From assembly GCF_013001025.1 (NCBI RefSeq), contig NZ_CP053021.1:2694001-2758000 (forward strand): 64,000 nt of DNA, in the 5' to 3' direction. The notes under the pieces were generated by a model. That model did not search any database and had not been told where the DNA came from. It saw only the letters and a list, made by a program, of their open reading frames with translations. This DNA comes from Sphingobium yanoikuyae (GTDB lineage: Bacteria; Pseudomonadota; Alphaproteobacteria; Sphingomonadales; Sphingomonadaceae). Position 1 is the stretch's first letter, and the number at the start of each line of letters is the position of its first letter. Shown here in pieces: positions 8,473 through 17,604 of the stretch. The translations under genes were made by a program, and so were the position numbers.

Positions 8473-9938
8473 ATCCGATCCATCCAATCGCACGGAATTG
8501 CCGCCAGCGATGTCTCGGGCGTAACGCCGCGCGCATCGAAGGTCACATGGCGGCGGCCTGGCGCATAGCGGGGCCACGCGGGCTTGTCGGCCGGCGCGGG
8601 CACGCCGCTGTAGGCAAAGGCCAGCCAATAATCCTGCATCGAGAGTGCCAAGCCTATCGGCTGGTCTGCCATTACATAGTCTATATCAGCGCCATGGAAG
8701 CTGCGCCCACCATCGGGTGCCAGATCGAATTCATAGCGCCATACCGGCCAGCCGGATTCCGCCAGAAGATCAGCCAAGCGACCCGAAGGACAGCGAAAGA
8801 GAATGTCGGTCGCGATCCGCAGGTCTCGATCGCCCAGCCGCGGGTCGGGGGTGGGATCAGGTTCGTCGAGCCGATAGAAGGCGCGCGCCTTGCCGGCATG
8901 GGCGCCAAAAGCGGCATCGACATTGGCGTCGCGATGGGCGCGACCGCCGGGCAAGCCGAACTCGGCACGATTGGACCCGATGATGACCGGTCGCGCCGGC
9001 CCCTGCCGTAACAGACTGCGCGGATCATCCGGCAGCACGGCGCCGTCGATAGTCGGCCGCAGCCACAGGAAATCATCACTTTCCAGTCGCTCGTCATGCA
9101 GGCGCAGGTCCGCTGCCAGCACGGCGGCCGACGATGCCCCACGCAGCAGCCCGGCATTGCCGCCACTGCCAAGCAGCGCGTCAAGCTGATCGCCGATGCG
9201 CAAGGCGCGATCGAGCGGACGGGTGGGCAATCCGAAATTGGGGGTTCCGCTTTGCAGGATGGCACGGGCGAATAGCCGGCGGGCCGTAGGCGCTGCCAGC
9301 AGCAGGCCGACATCCTGGGCGCCGGCGGATTCGCCGAAAATGGTGACATTGGCGGGATCGCCACCGAAACGCGCAATATTGTCCTGTACCCAGCGCAGCG
9401 CTACAATCTGGTCCATCAGCCCATAATTGCCGCTGGCGCCATGCGCTTCCGCCGACAGAGCACGATGGCTCAGAAAGCCGAAAATACCTAGCCGATACTG
9501 GATTGCGACCAGCACGATGCCGCGTAGCGCCAGCGCCGCCTTGACCGTGTCGCCTGCCGATCCGGCCCGGTTGCTGCCACCATGGATCCAGACCATGACC
9601 GGACGATGTCCAGCCAGCCCGGGGGTCGCCACGTCCAGCGTCAGGCAATCCTCGCTCCCCGCGACATGATCGCTTCGGTTCCAGCCATAATCATTCTGCA
9701 GGCATGCCGGCACCCGCGTGGTGGCCATGCGCACGCCGCGCCAGGGCGTGACCGGCTGCGGCGCCCGCCAGCGCAATGCCCCCACCGGCGCAGCGGCAAA
9801 GGGGATGCCGCGAAACAGCAGCGGATCATCCGATGCGCCTGCGATCCCCTCGATCACGCCGCCGGTCACCGCCACCTGCGGCGGCGCGGCCGCCGCCAGC
9901 AACAGCGGCGCAAGGAAGAGGGCTAAATGCCGCTTCAT
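8469..9938 (-). CDS. Type-B carboxylesterase
   Basis: A 489-residue secreted alpha/beta hydrolase: signal peptide (residues 1-18), FRGIPFAAAPVGALRW at the front, EDCLTLDV, the oxyanion segment VWIHGGSNRAG and nucleophile Ser204 in FGESAGA. A later Glu (SNRAEFG) and His (SFHGADIDYV) complete a plausible triad. Members hydrolyse carboxylic esters, including acetyl and aryl esters of plant polymers. ATG 9938 lies one base after the GH2 stop, and its own stop overlaps the SGNH start, so it is in the same operon. Together with the SGNH enzyme it gives the locus two different esterases. Substrate is not determined. Confidence 0.83.
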   Translation of the reverse strand: MKRHLALFLAPLLLAAAAPPQVAVTGGVIEGIAGASDDPLLFRGIPFAAAPVGALRWRAPQPVTPWRGVRMATTRVPACLQNDYGWNRSDHVAGSEDCLTLDVATPGLAGHRPVMVWIHGGSNRAGSAGDTVKAALALRGIVLVAIQYRLGIFGFLSHRALSAEAHGASGNYGLMDQIVALRWVQDNIARFGGDPANVTIFGESAGAQDVGLLLAAPTARRLFARAILQSGTPNFGLPTRPLDRALRIGDQLDALLGSGGNAGLLRGASSAAVLAADLRLHDERLESDDFLWLRPTIDGAVLPDDPRSLLRQGPARPVIIGSNRAEFGLPGGRAHRDANVDAAFGAHAGKARAFYRLDEPDPTPDPRLGDRDLRIATDILFRCPSGRLADLLAESGWPVWRYEFDLAPDGGRSFHGADIDYVMADQPIGLALSMQDYWLAFAYSGVPAPADKPAWPRYAPGRRHVTFDARGVTPETSLAAIPCDWMDRI

Positions 9939-9939
9939 C

Positions 9940-12900
9940 TCACTGCCCGGCGGCGACGCTCTGCGGCACGACATTCCATCCGCGCAGGGTGACGGACGGG
10001 ACACCGCTCTGGCTGGCGGGATAACGGATGGTGACGCTGCGCTTTTCTCCCGGCAACAGCGCGACATAATTGTCGCTATAATAGGCCGGCAGGATGCGGG
10101 TGCCCCGCGCATCGAGCAGGGTCAGCTTGGCATTGAGCACCGGCACCGCCGCGTCATTGGCCAGGGTGACGGTCAGCATCTGCTCGCCATCCACCTGTGC
10201 AGGCACGCCGACCTGCATGCCGAGCCGCACCTGTTGCAGCCCGTCGAGCGCGCGATAGGCCGCCTCATCCTTGCCGCGCCAATAGAAATTCTCCGACAGC
10301 AATTTGCCTGCCTTGTCGGTCAGACGCAGCGACACCAGCAGCATCGGATCGCTGGCGAACAGCCGTTCAAGCGGGACGGCCGCCAGTTCCACACGCTGGT
10401 TGGCGGGCAGGTCCAGCCGGTCGCTACGGCTGAACAGCGTGCGGTTGTCAAGGCTGACCACCTTCACGCTGGCGGTGAGGCCGGGCAGTGCATTGCGCGT
10501 GGTGTTGAGCGCGATCAGTTCATTGCCCGGCAGGTTGAGCTGGACGTGAACCGGCTCGACCGCCTTCTTCGCCCCATAATAGGCGCCATGGGTGTCATAA
10601 TCCCAGCTATGGATCTGCCAGGCGTTCGACGGCCAGGCCGGATGGGTCATCCACAGAAGCCGACCGCTATTCTTGGTCCAGAGATGGCCCAGAAAGCCCT
10701 CATACATGGCCTTGTGGGTTTCGAGGTTCATCATCTGCGCCTTGCGCTCGAAATCCTCGAAACTGGTTGCCGGGCCGAACATGTTCGCCAGCGTCGACAT
10801 GAAGGTCTTCGTGTCGCCATTCCCGCTGAAATGCCAGTCATGATAGGCAAGCGTGTCACTGAGCGGCCAGAGGTCGGCCTGGGGCACGGACGCCGCAACC
10901 GATTCCAGCGTGGACAGGGATGGCGTGCCGGTCTCGACCGAAAAGCCGGAGGCGAGATCGGTAAAATAGCCCTCGGGCGCGCGATAATTATAGGGACCAG
11001 AACCCTGCAGATTTACCGTGTTGGAACTGCCGGTGAACCAGCGCGTGCCGTCCAGTTCGAACACCAGATCGTCAAGCTTCTCGTTCAGCAGCGGATAAGG
11101 CACGCCTTCGTTGCGACCGAACCACAGGATGATGGAGGGATGGTTGCGATAGCGACTGACCGTGTCGCGGGCATTGGCCAGGAACAGTTGCGGATCTTGC
11201 GGCTCGACCTGGAAATTCTGGGTCGACTGCCAGAAGTCATTGAGCACCATCATGCCATATTCGTCGGCCAGATCGTAAAATTCCGGCTCCGTATTGGTAC
11301 CCATCCAGTTGCGGATGATGTTCATATGCGCTTCTTTTTCGAGGCGGAAATAGGGCTCCAATCGGTCGCGCGAGATGCGCTTCATGGCATCGTCCATGCC
11401 CCAATTGCCGCCTCGCGCCGCGATCTTCACGCCATTGACCCGGATGGTGAGATGCGGTTCGGGCAATGTATCGGCAGCGCCCAGCGCGGTGACAGCGGGG
11501 GAAGCCTCGCCCGCCGCAGTCAGCGATTCCGCCCAGCCCTTCGGGCTCTGCTTGATCGCTTCATGCCGGACATCGATCAGCTTCTGGCCCGCCAGCCCGC
11601 CATTGGTGGTCTGCACATTGACGCGGCGCAGCGCGCCCTTCGCATCGAACAGCGAGAGGTCGTAGCTGACTTCGCGGATGCCGAAACGGGTCGATCGATG
11701 GTCCGACGCGGCGCCATCGACGCTGGCCGTCAGATCCAGTCTGTGAAGCGCCGGATCGCCATAGCCATTGGGCCACCAGAGACGGGGATTGCGGACCCGC
11801 AGCGCCGCAAACTCGGTGGGGGCAAAGCGCACTTCGCCTGCGCCCGGGGCCAGATCGATCGCCTTTTCCACGACCACATCGTCGAACGCCGCCCGGACGG
11901 TGACGCGGCGACTGGCTGTGCCGTCATTACGCAACGGCACGGTGATGAAGATGTCGGCACTGTCGGTGCGTGGTAGCGGCAGATCGGTCACGACATGCGG
12001 ATCGAGTATGCGGACTTCGCCATGCGCCTGCAATTCAACGCCCTGCCACAGACCGGTATTGCGATCGCGAATACCCGGAATCCAGTCCCAGCCCTCGGTC
12101 GCGACAAAGGTCGGCCCGTCGATCGCGAGCTGGCCGCCATTTTCGCCGACGCCCGCCTTGATCGACTGCTCGTGTGGAATGCCGGGATGAGGCGGTGGCG
12201 ACACACGGACCGCCACGACATTTTCGCCCGGAACAGCTGTGAAAGCGAACTGCCCGCGCGTGAAGGCGCCGATCGTCGCGCCCAGACGCTGGCCATTGGC
12301 CCAGGCCTCGCCCGCATAATTAATGCCGTTGAAGAGGATGGTGAGCTTCTTGCCTGCCACGTCGGCCGGCAGGATGAAGCGAGTGCGATACCAATAATCC
12401 TGTCGTGCCAGGCTTTCCGGAATCGCCATATTGTTGAGGCCATAATAGGGGTCGGGATAGACGCCCCGGTCCACCAATGTCGTCAGGACCGTGCCCGGCA
12501 CGGTCGCGACGCGCCATTCCCCCGACGGATTGCCCGGAAGCGACAACGCCGCGCCATCCTGCTTTACGCCGGGAGCCGCCGCCAGTTGCCAGCCATTGAC
12601 GCGCCAGCGATCGGACGCGACCGCTTCCAGGGCCGGCGCATCGGACGCGGGCTTGGCGACCGGGCTGGAATAGCCGCCCCTGCCCTGCGGCAGGGTCCAG
12701 GCATCCTGCTGTTTCCACAGGCCGGTATTGGCGCGGCTCTGCCATTCCCATCCCGCCCCGACATGCCAGAACTGGATGAGATCGAAAACCGGCCGCGCAG
12801 CCGCAGCGGCGGCGACCTGCGCATCGGTCAGCGGTTCGGTCGCAACCCCCGCCCCGGCCAGTGCGCCGCCAAAATGCGCGGCGTCTGCCTGGGCAGGCGC

Positions 12901-13383
12901 GACATGAATCTGGGGCGCGAAAGGGGGGATTTGGGTCGCACCGCGCGCTACCGCGCGGCCACCGACATAGAGTATCGTCTGGCCATTATCGATCGTCGCA
13001 CTGACATGCGTCCACCGGTCGGCGACCAGAACCTGCGGTGCCGCCAGCACAGTGCCTGCCATCTTCACCGCCGGTCGGCCATCGCGGAGCAGCAATTGCG
13101 GCCCCTGCCCGGCCAGCGCGCCGAGCTGGAGCAGGGCAATGTCGCCCTTCGCGATGCGATCCGGCCGGACCCAGGCGGTCAGGCTGAGCGGCGCGCCCGC
13201 CGTCGCCAGGGCCGATCCCGGCGCGATCGCGCGGTCGATGCCGATGCCGCCTTCCAGAAAGATCGCATTGAAGGTCGCGCCCGATCCATAAGGCGCCGCG
13301 GCGCTATCCCCCTGCTGAGCGATCGCCATGCCGCTCAGCGCAATGAGGGACGATCCCAGCAGAGCCTGAATGATTGCGCGCAT
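9940..13383 (-). CDS. GH2 beta-mannosidase / exo-glucosaminidase-like enzyme with N-terminal LamG-like domain
   Basis: A 1147-residue exported enzyme and the first gene of the minus-strand group. After the signal peptide (residues 1-22), residues about 35-195 look like a concanavalin/LamG domain (LSLTAWVRPD, RWTHVSATIDNGQTILYVGG). The GH2 jelly-roll follows (about 290-460), then the immunoglobulin-like domain and TIM barrel with acid/base Glu759 in ILWFGRNEG and likely nucleophile Glu817 in GFSVETGTPS. The GRNEG form resembles the exo-beta-glucosaminidase and endo-beta-mannosidase branch of GH2 rather than LacZ. The linked mannose-6-P isomerase favours beta-mannoside as substrate, but glucosaminide is not excluded. 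Confidence 0.82.
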   Translation of the reverse strand: MRAIIQALLGSSLIALSGMAIAQQGDSAAAPYGSGATFNAIFLEGGIGIDRAIAPGSALATAGAPLSLTAWVRPDRIAKGDIALLQLGALAGQGPQLLLRDGRPAVKMAGTVLAAPQVLVADRWTHVSATIDNGQTILYVGGRAVARGATQIPPFAPQIHVAPAQADAAHFGGALAGAGVATEPLTDAQVAAAAAARPVFDLIQFWHVGAGWEWQSRANTGLWKQQDAWTLPQGRGGYSSPVAKPASDAPALEAVASDRWRVNGWQLAAAPGVKQDGAALSLPGNPSGEWRVATVPGTVLTTLVDRGVYPDPYYGLNNMAIPESLARQDYWYRTRFILPADVAGKKLTILFNGINYAGEAWANGQRLGATIGAFTRGQFAFTAVPGENVVAVRVSPPPHPGIPHEQSIKAGVGENGGQLAIDGPTFVATEGWDWIPGIRDRNTGLWQGVELQAHGEVRILDPHVVTDLPLPRTDSADIFITVPLRNDGTASRRVTVRAAFDDVVVEKAIDLAPGAGEVRFAPTEFAALRVRNPRLWWPNGYGDPALHRLDLTASVDGAASDHRSTRFGIREVSYDLSLFDAKGALRRVNVQTTNGGLAGQKLIDVRHEAIKQSPKGWAESLTAAGEASPAVTALGAADTLPEPHLTIRVNGVKIAARGGNWGMDDAMKRISRDRLEPYFRLEKEAHMNIIRNWMGTNTEPEFYDLADEYGMMVLNDFWQSTQNFQVEPQDPQLFLANARDTVSRYRNHPSIILWFGRNEGVPYPLLNEKLDDLVFELDGTRWFTGSSNTVNLQGSGPYNYRAPEGYFTDLASGFSVETGTPSLSTLESVAASVPQADLWPLSDTLAYHDWHFSGNGDTKTFMSTLANMFGPATSFEDFERKAQMMNLETHKAMYEGFLGHLWTKNSGRLLWMTHPAWPSNAWQIHSWDYDTHGAYYGAKKAVEPVHVQLNLPGNELIALNTTRNALPGLTASVKVVSLDNRTLFSRSDRLDLPANQRVELAAVPLERLFASDPMLLVSLRLTDKAGKLLSENFYWRGKDEAAYRALDGLQQVRLGMQVGVPAQVDGEQMLTVTLANDAAVPVLNAKLTLLDARGTRILPAYYSDNYVALLPGEKRSVTIRYPASQSGVPSVTLRGWNVVPQSVAAGQ

Positions 13384-13499
13384 GAAATCCTCTCCCCGTT
13401 CTTCGTCAAAATCCGGTCCGGTCTTGGCCAGCTTCCCTTTGCGTTCTGCAATGAACTGATTTAATAAGTCAAATTGAAATATTCATTTGGAGGGTGATG
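13384..13499. promoter_or_regulatory. Divergent promoter region between GH2 and sugar porter
   Basis: About 110 bases separate divergent starts. The right half is AT-rich, with TGATTTAATAAG, CAAATTGAAATATTCATT and partial inversions (AATGAA and TTCATT), as expected for a shared control region. A clear GGAGGG ribosome binding site (13489-13494) serves the porter. Either the LacI or the ROK regulator of this module could bind here. Confidence 0.45.
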
Positions 13500-14828
13500 A
13501 TGGACAGGCAAGCGGGTGCCATGCCCGTGCGTTTTGCGGCTTCGGCCGGCCTTGCCGGGCTATTGTTCGGTTTTGACACGGCCGTCATTTCCGGCGCCAC
13601 CGATTCGCTGCGGACAGCCTTTGCCCTGTCACCGACAGGCCTGGGCCTTGCCGTTTCCGCCGCCCTGTGGGGGACGCTGGTGGGGGCTACCTGTTCCGGG
13701 CGCCCCGGCGATCGCTGGGGCAGCCGCACTCTGCTGATCTGGATCGCGGCGGCCTACCTCCTCTCCGCCCTTGCCTCCGCCATGGCCCCCAGCTTCTGGT
13801 CCTTTTCCCTCGCCCGTTTCATCGGAGGCCTCGCAATAGGCGGCTCCTCCGTACTGGCGCCGGTCTACATATCGGAAATCAGCCCGGCCCGGCGACGCGG
13901 CCTGCTGGTTGGCCTTTTCCAGTTCAATATCGTGGCCGGGATCCTGCTCGCCTATCTCAGCAATTTCCTGATCGCCATGCAGTTTCCTGAAGCGATCGCC
14001 TGGCGCTGGAAACTGGCAGCTGCCGCCCTGCCATCACTGTTGTTCCTGATCCTGATGTTCGACCTGCCAGCCAGCCCGCGCTGGCTGGCCAGCAAGGGCC
14101 TTATGGTCCAGGCTCGGCTGGCGGCAAAGCGACTGGGCATGGACAGCGGCGACTGGCCCGATGTCACGCCGCCCTCGCCTGGCGCGCGCCTCAACTGGCA
14201 TCAGCATGCCCGGCCGATCCTGCTGGCGCTGGCAATCGCAGCTTTCAACCAGTTGTCGGGGATCAATGCGATCCTTTATTATATCAATGATATATTTGCA
14301 GCGGCCGGGTTCAGCCGCCTGTCCGCCGACATGCAGGCAGTGGCCATCGGGCTCGCCAATCTTGGCGCCACCCTGTTTGCCATGGCGATCATCGATTCGG
14401 TCGGACGACGACCGCTGCTGCTCATTGGCGCAGCCGGCACCTGCCTGGCGCTGAGCGGCGTTGCCGCCATTTATGCCACCGGCAGCGGGGCCGTGTTGCT
14501 GCTGCCACTGCTGATCCTTTTCATTGTCAGTTTCGCCGTCTCGCAGGGGGCAGTGATCTGGGTCTATCTCTCCGAAATATTTCCCACCCCGGTCCGCGCC
14601 CGTGGGCAGGCCCTGGGCAGCGCCACCCATTGGGTACTCAACGCACTCATTTCCTTCGCCTTCCCCGTCATCGCCGCGTGGAGCCATGCCTGGCCATTTG
14701 CGATCTTCGCTGCTGCGACGGCTGCGCAGCTGCTTGTGGTCTGGTTCTTCTTTCCCGAAACCCGTGGCGTCGCGCTGGAGGATATTGACCTTGCAACAGG
14801 CCTGTCACGCACTCCGCACCCTCATTAA
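13500..14828 (+). CDS. Sugar porter of the major facilitator superfamily
   Basis: A 442-residue, 12-helix inner-membrane sugar:H+ symporter type. Family signatures are present: GLLFGFDTAVISG in helix 1, RFIGGLAIGGSSVLAPVYISE (sugar transport signature, with APVYISE), ARRRGLLVG, QLSGINAILYY in helix 7, DSVGRRPLL and the closing FFPETRG. This subfamily moves hexoses or pentoses such as glucose, galactose, xylose or mannose. The ATG at 13500 is best spaced from the GGAGGG site; GTG 13494 and ATG 13497 are alternatives. It is divergent from the GH2 group and followed by a ROK regulator, so it is probably the uptake step for released monosaccharide. Confidence 0.9.
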   Translation: MDRQAGAMPVRFAASAGLAGLLFGFDTAVISGATDSLRTAFALSPTGLGLAVSAALWGTLVGATCSGRPGDRWGSRTLLIWIAAAYLLSALASAMAPSFWSFSLARFIGGLAIGGSSVLAPVYISEISPARRRGLLVGLFQFNIVAGILLAYLSNFLIAMQFPEAIAWRWKLAAAALPSLLFLILMFDLPASPRWLASKGLMVQARLAAKRLGMDSGDWPDVTPPSPGARLNWHQHARPILLALAIAAFNQLSGINAILYYINDIFAAAGFSRLSADMQAVAIGLANLGATLFAMAIIDSVGRRPLLLIGAAGTCLALSGVAAIYATGSGAVLLLPLLILFIVSFAVSQGAVIWVYLSEIFPTPVRARGQALGSATHWVLNALISFAFPVIAAWSHAWPFAIFAAATAAQLLVVWFFFPETRGVALEDIDLATGLSRTPHPH

Positions 14829-14949
14829 GGAAAGTGATTTAATGTTCCCGCCTTGCCACATGGCGGCATCCGCCCGTAGCGAAACAGGAAAGGCCCGTCG
14901 TCGACGCGCCAGGGATTAGGATGTCGGCCGTTTGCGCGCCGCAGGATGG

Positions 14950-16164
14950 ATGGACAAGATGCCACAAAATAAGATCCGGCTTTCAGGAACCAATCTGGAA
15001 CGGGCCGCCGACCATAATCAGCGGGTTACCTTGCATGCCATCCGCGTGAAAGGGCCGCTGACCCGCGTCGATCTCGCCCATATCACTGGCCTGACCCCGC
15101 CCGCGATCGCCAACATCACGAAAAAGCTGCTCAGCGAGGGGCTGATCGAGGAAGCCGGCCAGAAGCGTGGCGGCCGGGGGCAGCCGGCCACCAAGCTGGT
15201 GATCAACAAGACCGCCTGCTATGCCATCGGCGTCAATATCGACCGCGACCATGTCACCATCGTGCTGGTGGACTTTGCCGGCCAGACCCTGGCGCGGGTC
15301 TCGCGGGAAATCCCCTTTCCATCGCCCGAGGATGTCCAGTCCCTCTATCTCCGCTCGATCGACAATCTGATCCAGGAAGCCGGCATCGATGCCAGCGCAC
15401 TGGTTGGCATCGGCGTGGCCAAGCCCGACGACATGGGACTGGTTGACCTGCCCGGCCGTCCAAGAGATTATGACCGGTGGGAAGACACCGACATCGCCGC
15501 CCTGTTCGAACGGCCGATCGCGCTGCCGATCTTCATCGAAAATGATGCCGCCGCCGCCGCGACCGGCGAGTTGCAACTGGGCCATGGGCAGAAGCATCCC
15601 AGCTTCTTCTACATCCTCATCACCTCGGGCCTGGGCGGCAGCCTGGTGCTCGACAGCACCTATTTCCCCGGCGCTGATGGCCGCAGCGGCGAAATCGGCT
15701 TTCTGATGGTCGATGACGGAGCGGGTGGACGCGACCAGTTGCAGAATATCGTGTCGCTGTCCGGTCTGACGGTCGAACTGGCCAGCGCCGGCATGACGCT
15801 GGGCGACCTGTTTTCGCACCGCGCATCCGATCCGGCATTGACAGCCATTGTCGAACGGTGGATCGATCGATCGGTCGAGCGGCTGGTCGATCCGTTGATC
15901 GCAGTCAACTGCCTCCTCAATCCCGGCACGATCCTGATCGGCGGCCGCCTCCCCGGCCCCTGGGTCGATCAGATCGCCCTGCGCCTCAATCGGCAATTGC
16001 GCCAGCGGGCGCCCCATGTCCCGGTCCTGGCACCGGTCAGCCGTGCCTTCCTGGCCGAAGACGCGCCGGCCGTGGGCGCCGCGATCCTGCCTTTCAGCCA
16101 TTTTCATCTGCCCAAGCCGACCGCACTCTGGACCACCGATGTGGTGGAGGGCGCGGCCACATAG
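14950..16164 (+). CDS. ROK family transcriptional regulator (NagC/XylR type)
   Basis: About 404 residues: an N-terminal winged helix (NQRVTLHAIRVKGPLTRVDLAHITGL, positions about 25-50, then GGRGQPATKLVIN) joined to a ROK sugar-binding domain (IGVNIDRDHVTIVLVD, FIENDAAAAATGE, SGLGGSLVL, GEIGFLMV). The Cys-rich zinc site of many ROK proteins is not obvious: the region after GEIGF lacks the usual Cys triplet, so effector sensing may differ. It is placed between two sugar transporters, with 28 bases to the next, and likely controls this module in response to a sugar or sugar phosphate. TTG 14932 and ATG 14959 are alternative starts. Confidence 0.87.
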   Translation: MDKMPQNKIRLSGTNLERAADHNQRVTLHAIRVKGPLTRVDLAHITGLTPPAIANITKKLLSEGLIEEAGQKRGGRGQPATKLVINKTACYAIGVNIDRDHVTIVLVDFAGQTLARVSREIPFPSPEDVQSLYLRSIDNLIQEAGIDASALVGIGVAKPDDMGLVDLPGRPRDYDRWEDTDIAALFERPIALPIFIENDAAAAATGELQLGHGQKHPSFFYILITSGLGGSLVLDSTYFPGADGRSGEIGFLMVDDGAGGRDQLQNIVSLSGLTVELASAGMTLGDLFSHRASDPALTAIVERWIDRSVERLVDPLIAVNCLLNPGTILIGGRLPGPWVDQIALRLNRQLRQRAPHVPVLAPVSRAFLAEDAPAVGAAILPFSHFHLPKPTALWTTDVVEGAAT

Positions 16165-16192
16165 CAAGGGCACAACAAGCCCGGAGAGACGA

Positions 16193-17548
16193 ATGCAACC
16201 GCCTGAACGCGGCACGACCAGTGCCTTTCTATCTGTCACCACCCTGTTTTTCGCCTGGGGTGCGATCACATCGCTGATCGACCCGCTGGTCGCCGCGGTG
16301 AAGGGGATATTCAATCTTTCCGACCTGATGGCGCAGCTGAGCACCTCCGCATTCTTCATCGCCTATGGCCTAGTGTCGCTGCCCGCCGCCGGACTAGTGC
16401 GCCGGCTGGGGCCGGCCAATGCGATCCTCTCTGCCCTTGCGATGATGATCATCGGCTGCCTCACCATGCTGAGCGCAGCGAATATGGCCATTTACGCGCT
16501 GGTCCTTGCCGGCCTGTTCATCTTGGCCAGCGGCATCACCATCCTTCAGGTCTCGGCCAATCCGCTGGCCGCAGCCTTGGGCGCGCCGGAGCGCAGCCAT
16601 CTGCGCCTGACGCTGAGCCAGGCATTCAACTCCTTTGGCACCTTTCTCGGCCCGATCCTGGGCGCCCATCTCTTCCTTAATGGGCTGGAAGTAAAGCAGG
16701 GCGCCACCGTCACCCCAGAAGCCCGTGCCGATGCCCTCGCTGGAATCGACACCGCTTATTTCTGGATCTGCGGCCTGATCGGCCTGTTACTTGCCTATTT
16801 CCTTTTTCGGCGTCGCCTGATCCAGCAGGTGCTGGTGAGCCGCGCAACGGCGGCAAACGAATGCGTCGGGGGCGGCGGCTTGCTGCGCGACGCACTGTCA
16901 TCGCCCTGGACACTGGTCGGCGGGCTCGCGATATTCCTCTATGTCGGGGCCGAAGTCGCCATCGGATCGCAAATGGCGCTGTTCCTCAATTCCGACGCTG
17001 TCTGGGGGCGATCCGACTTGCCCTTCACCATGCCGCTGATCGGCGCGATCATGGGCGATGACGGACAGGCCGGCGTGTCGCTGCAGGAAGCTGGCAAGGC
17101 CGTCGCCCTTTACTGGGGCGGCGCAATGATCGGCCGGCTTGGCGGGACCGCCCTGCTGATGCGGATCAGCGCAGCCCGACTACTCGCCTTCGCGGCGGGC
17201 ATCGCGATGGCCTTGTGCCTGTATGTCGCGCAGATCGGTGGCGTCAGCGCAGGCTTCGCCGCCCTTTCGATCGGCCTGTTCAATTCGGTGATGTTTCCGT
17301 TGATCTTCACCCTCACACTGGAACGCTCCAGTGCCAGCGCCGAGGCTACGTCCGGTTTCCTGTGCATGGCGATAGTCGGCGGCGCTGCAATCCCGCCGCT
17401 GGTCGGCCTGGTGTCGGGCATCCATGGCTATGGCCCGGCGATGATCGTGCCGGCCGTCTGCTACGCCCTGTTACTGCTGTTCGCGCTGGTCGCTGGCGCC
17501 CGTCCAGGTCAGGCTGCGCACCGGGTCAGCCTGGCCGCGGGGCACTGA
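16193..17548 (+). CDS. Glucose/galactose/fucose-type MFS sugar transporter (FucP/GluP family)
   Basis: A 451-residue inner-membrane transporter with 12 hydrophobic segments. Family features: FLSVTTLFFAWGAITSL in helix 1, QVSANPLAAALG and LTLSQAFNSFGTFLGPILG around helices 4-5, and GAEVAIGSQMALFL in helix 7. FucP/GluP members are H+ symporters for fucose, glucose, galactose or mannose. It follows the ROK regulator by 28 bases with a GGAGAGA ribosome binding site, so the two form a transcription unit. It converges on the ROK sugar kinase, with a hairpin terminator between them. Confidence 0.88.
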   Translation: MQPPERGTTSAFLSVTTLFFAWGAITSLIDPLVAAVKGIFNLSDLMAQLSTSAFFIAYGLVSLPAAGLVRRLGPANAILSALAMMIIGCLTMLSAANMAIYALVLAGLFILASGITILQVSANPLAAALGAPERSHLRLTLSQAFNSFGTFLGPILGAHLFLNGLEVKQGATVTPEARADALAGIDTAYFWICGLIGLLLAYFLFRRRLIQQVLVSRATAANECVGGGGLLRDALSSPWTLVGGLAIFLYVGAEVAIGSQMALFLNSDAVWGRSDLPFTMPLIGAIMGDDGQAGVSLQEAGKAVALYWGGAMIGRLGGTALLMRISAARLLAFAAGIAMALCLYVAQIGGVSAGFAALSIGLFNSVMFPLIFTLTLERSSASAEATSGFLCMAIVGGAAIPPLVGLVSGIHGYGPAMIVPAVCYALLLLFALVAGARPGQAAHRVSLAAGH

Positions 17549-17557
17549 CGTAAGAAA

Positions 17558-17582
17558 AGCCCGGCACCAGTGGTCCCGGGCT
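17558..17582. terminator. Bidirectional hairpin terminator
   Basis: AGCCCGG (17558-17564) pairs with CCGGGCT (17576-17582), with AAAA before and TTT after on the plus strand. Its place between two convergent genes fits termination in both directions. Confidence 0.65.
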
Positions 17583-17604
17583 GTTTCTCCAAGCAGCAAG
17601 GAAG

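Noticed and set aside
9718..11976. A 752-codon open frame on the plus strand opposite the GH2 gene
   Set aside because: It is Arg/His/Gln-rich, has no ribosome binding site or family motif, and mirrors a gene with clear catalytic residues. High-GC antisense frame.
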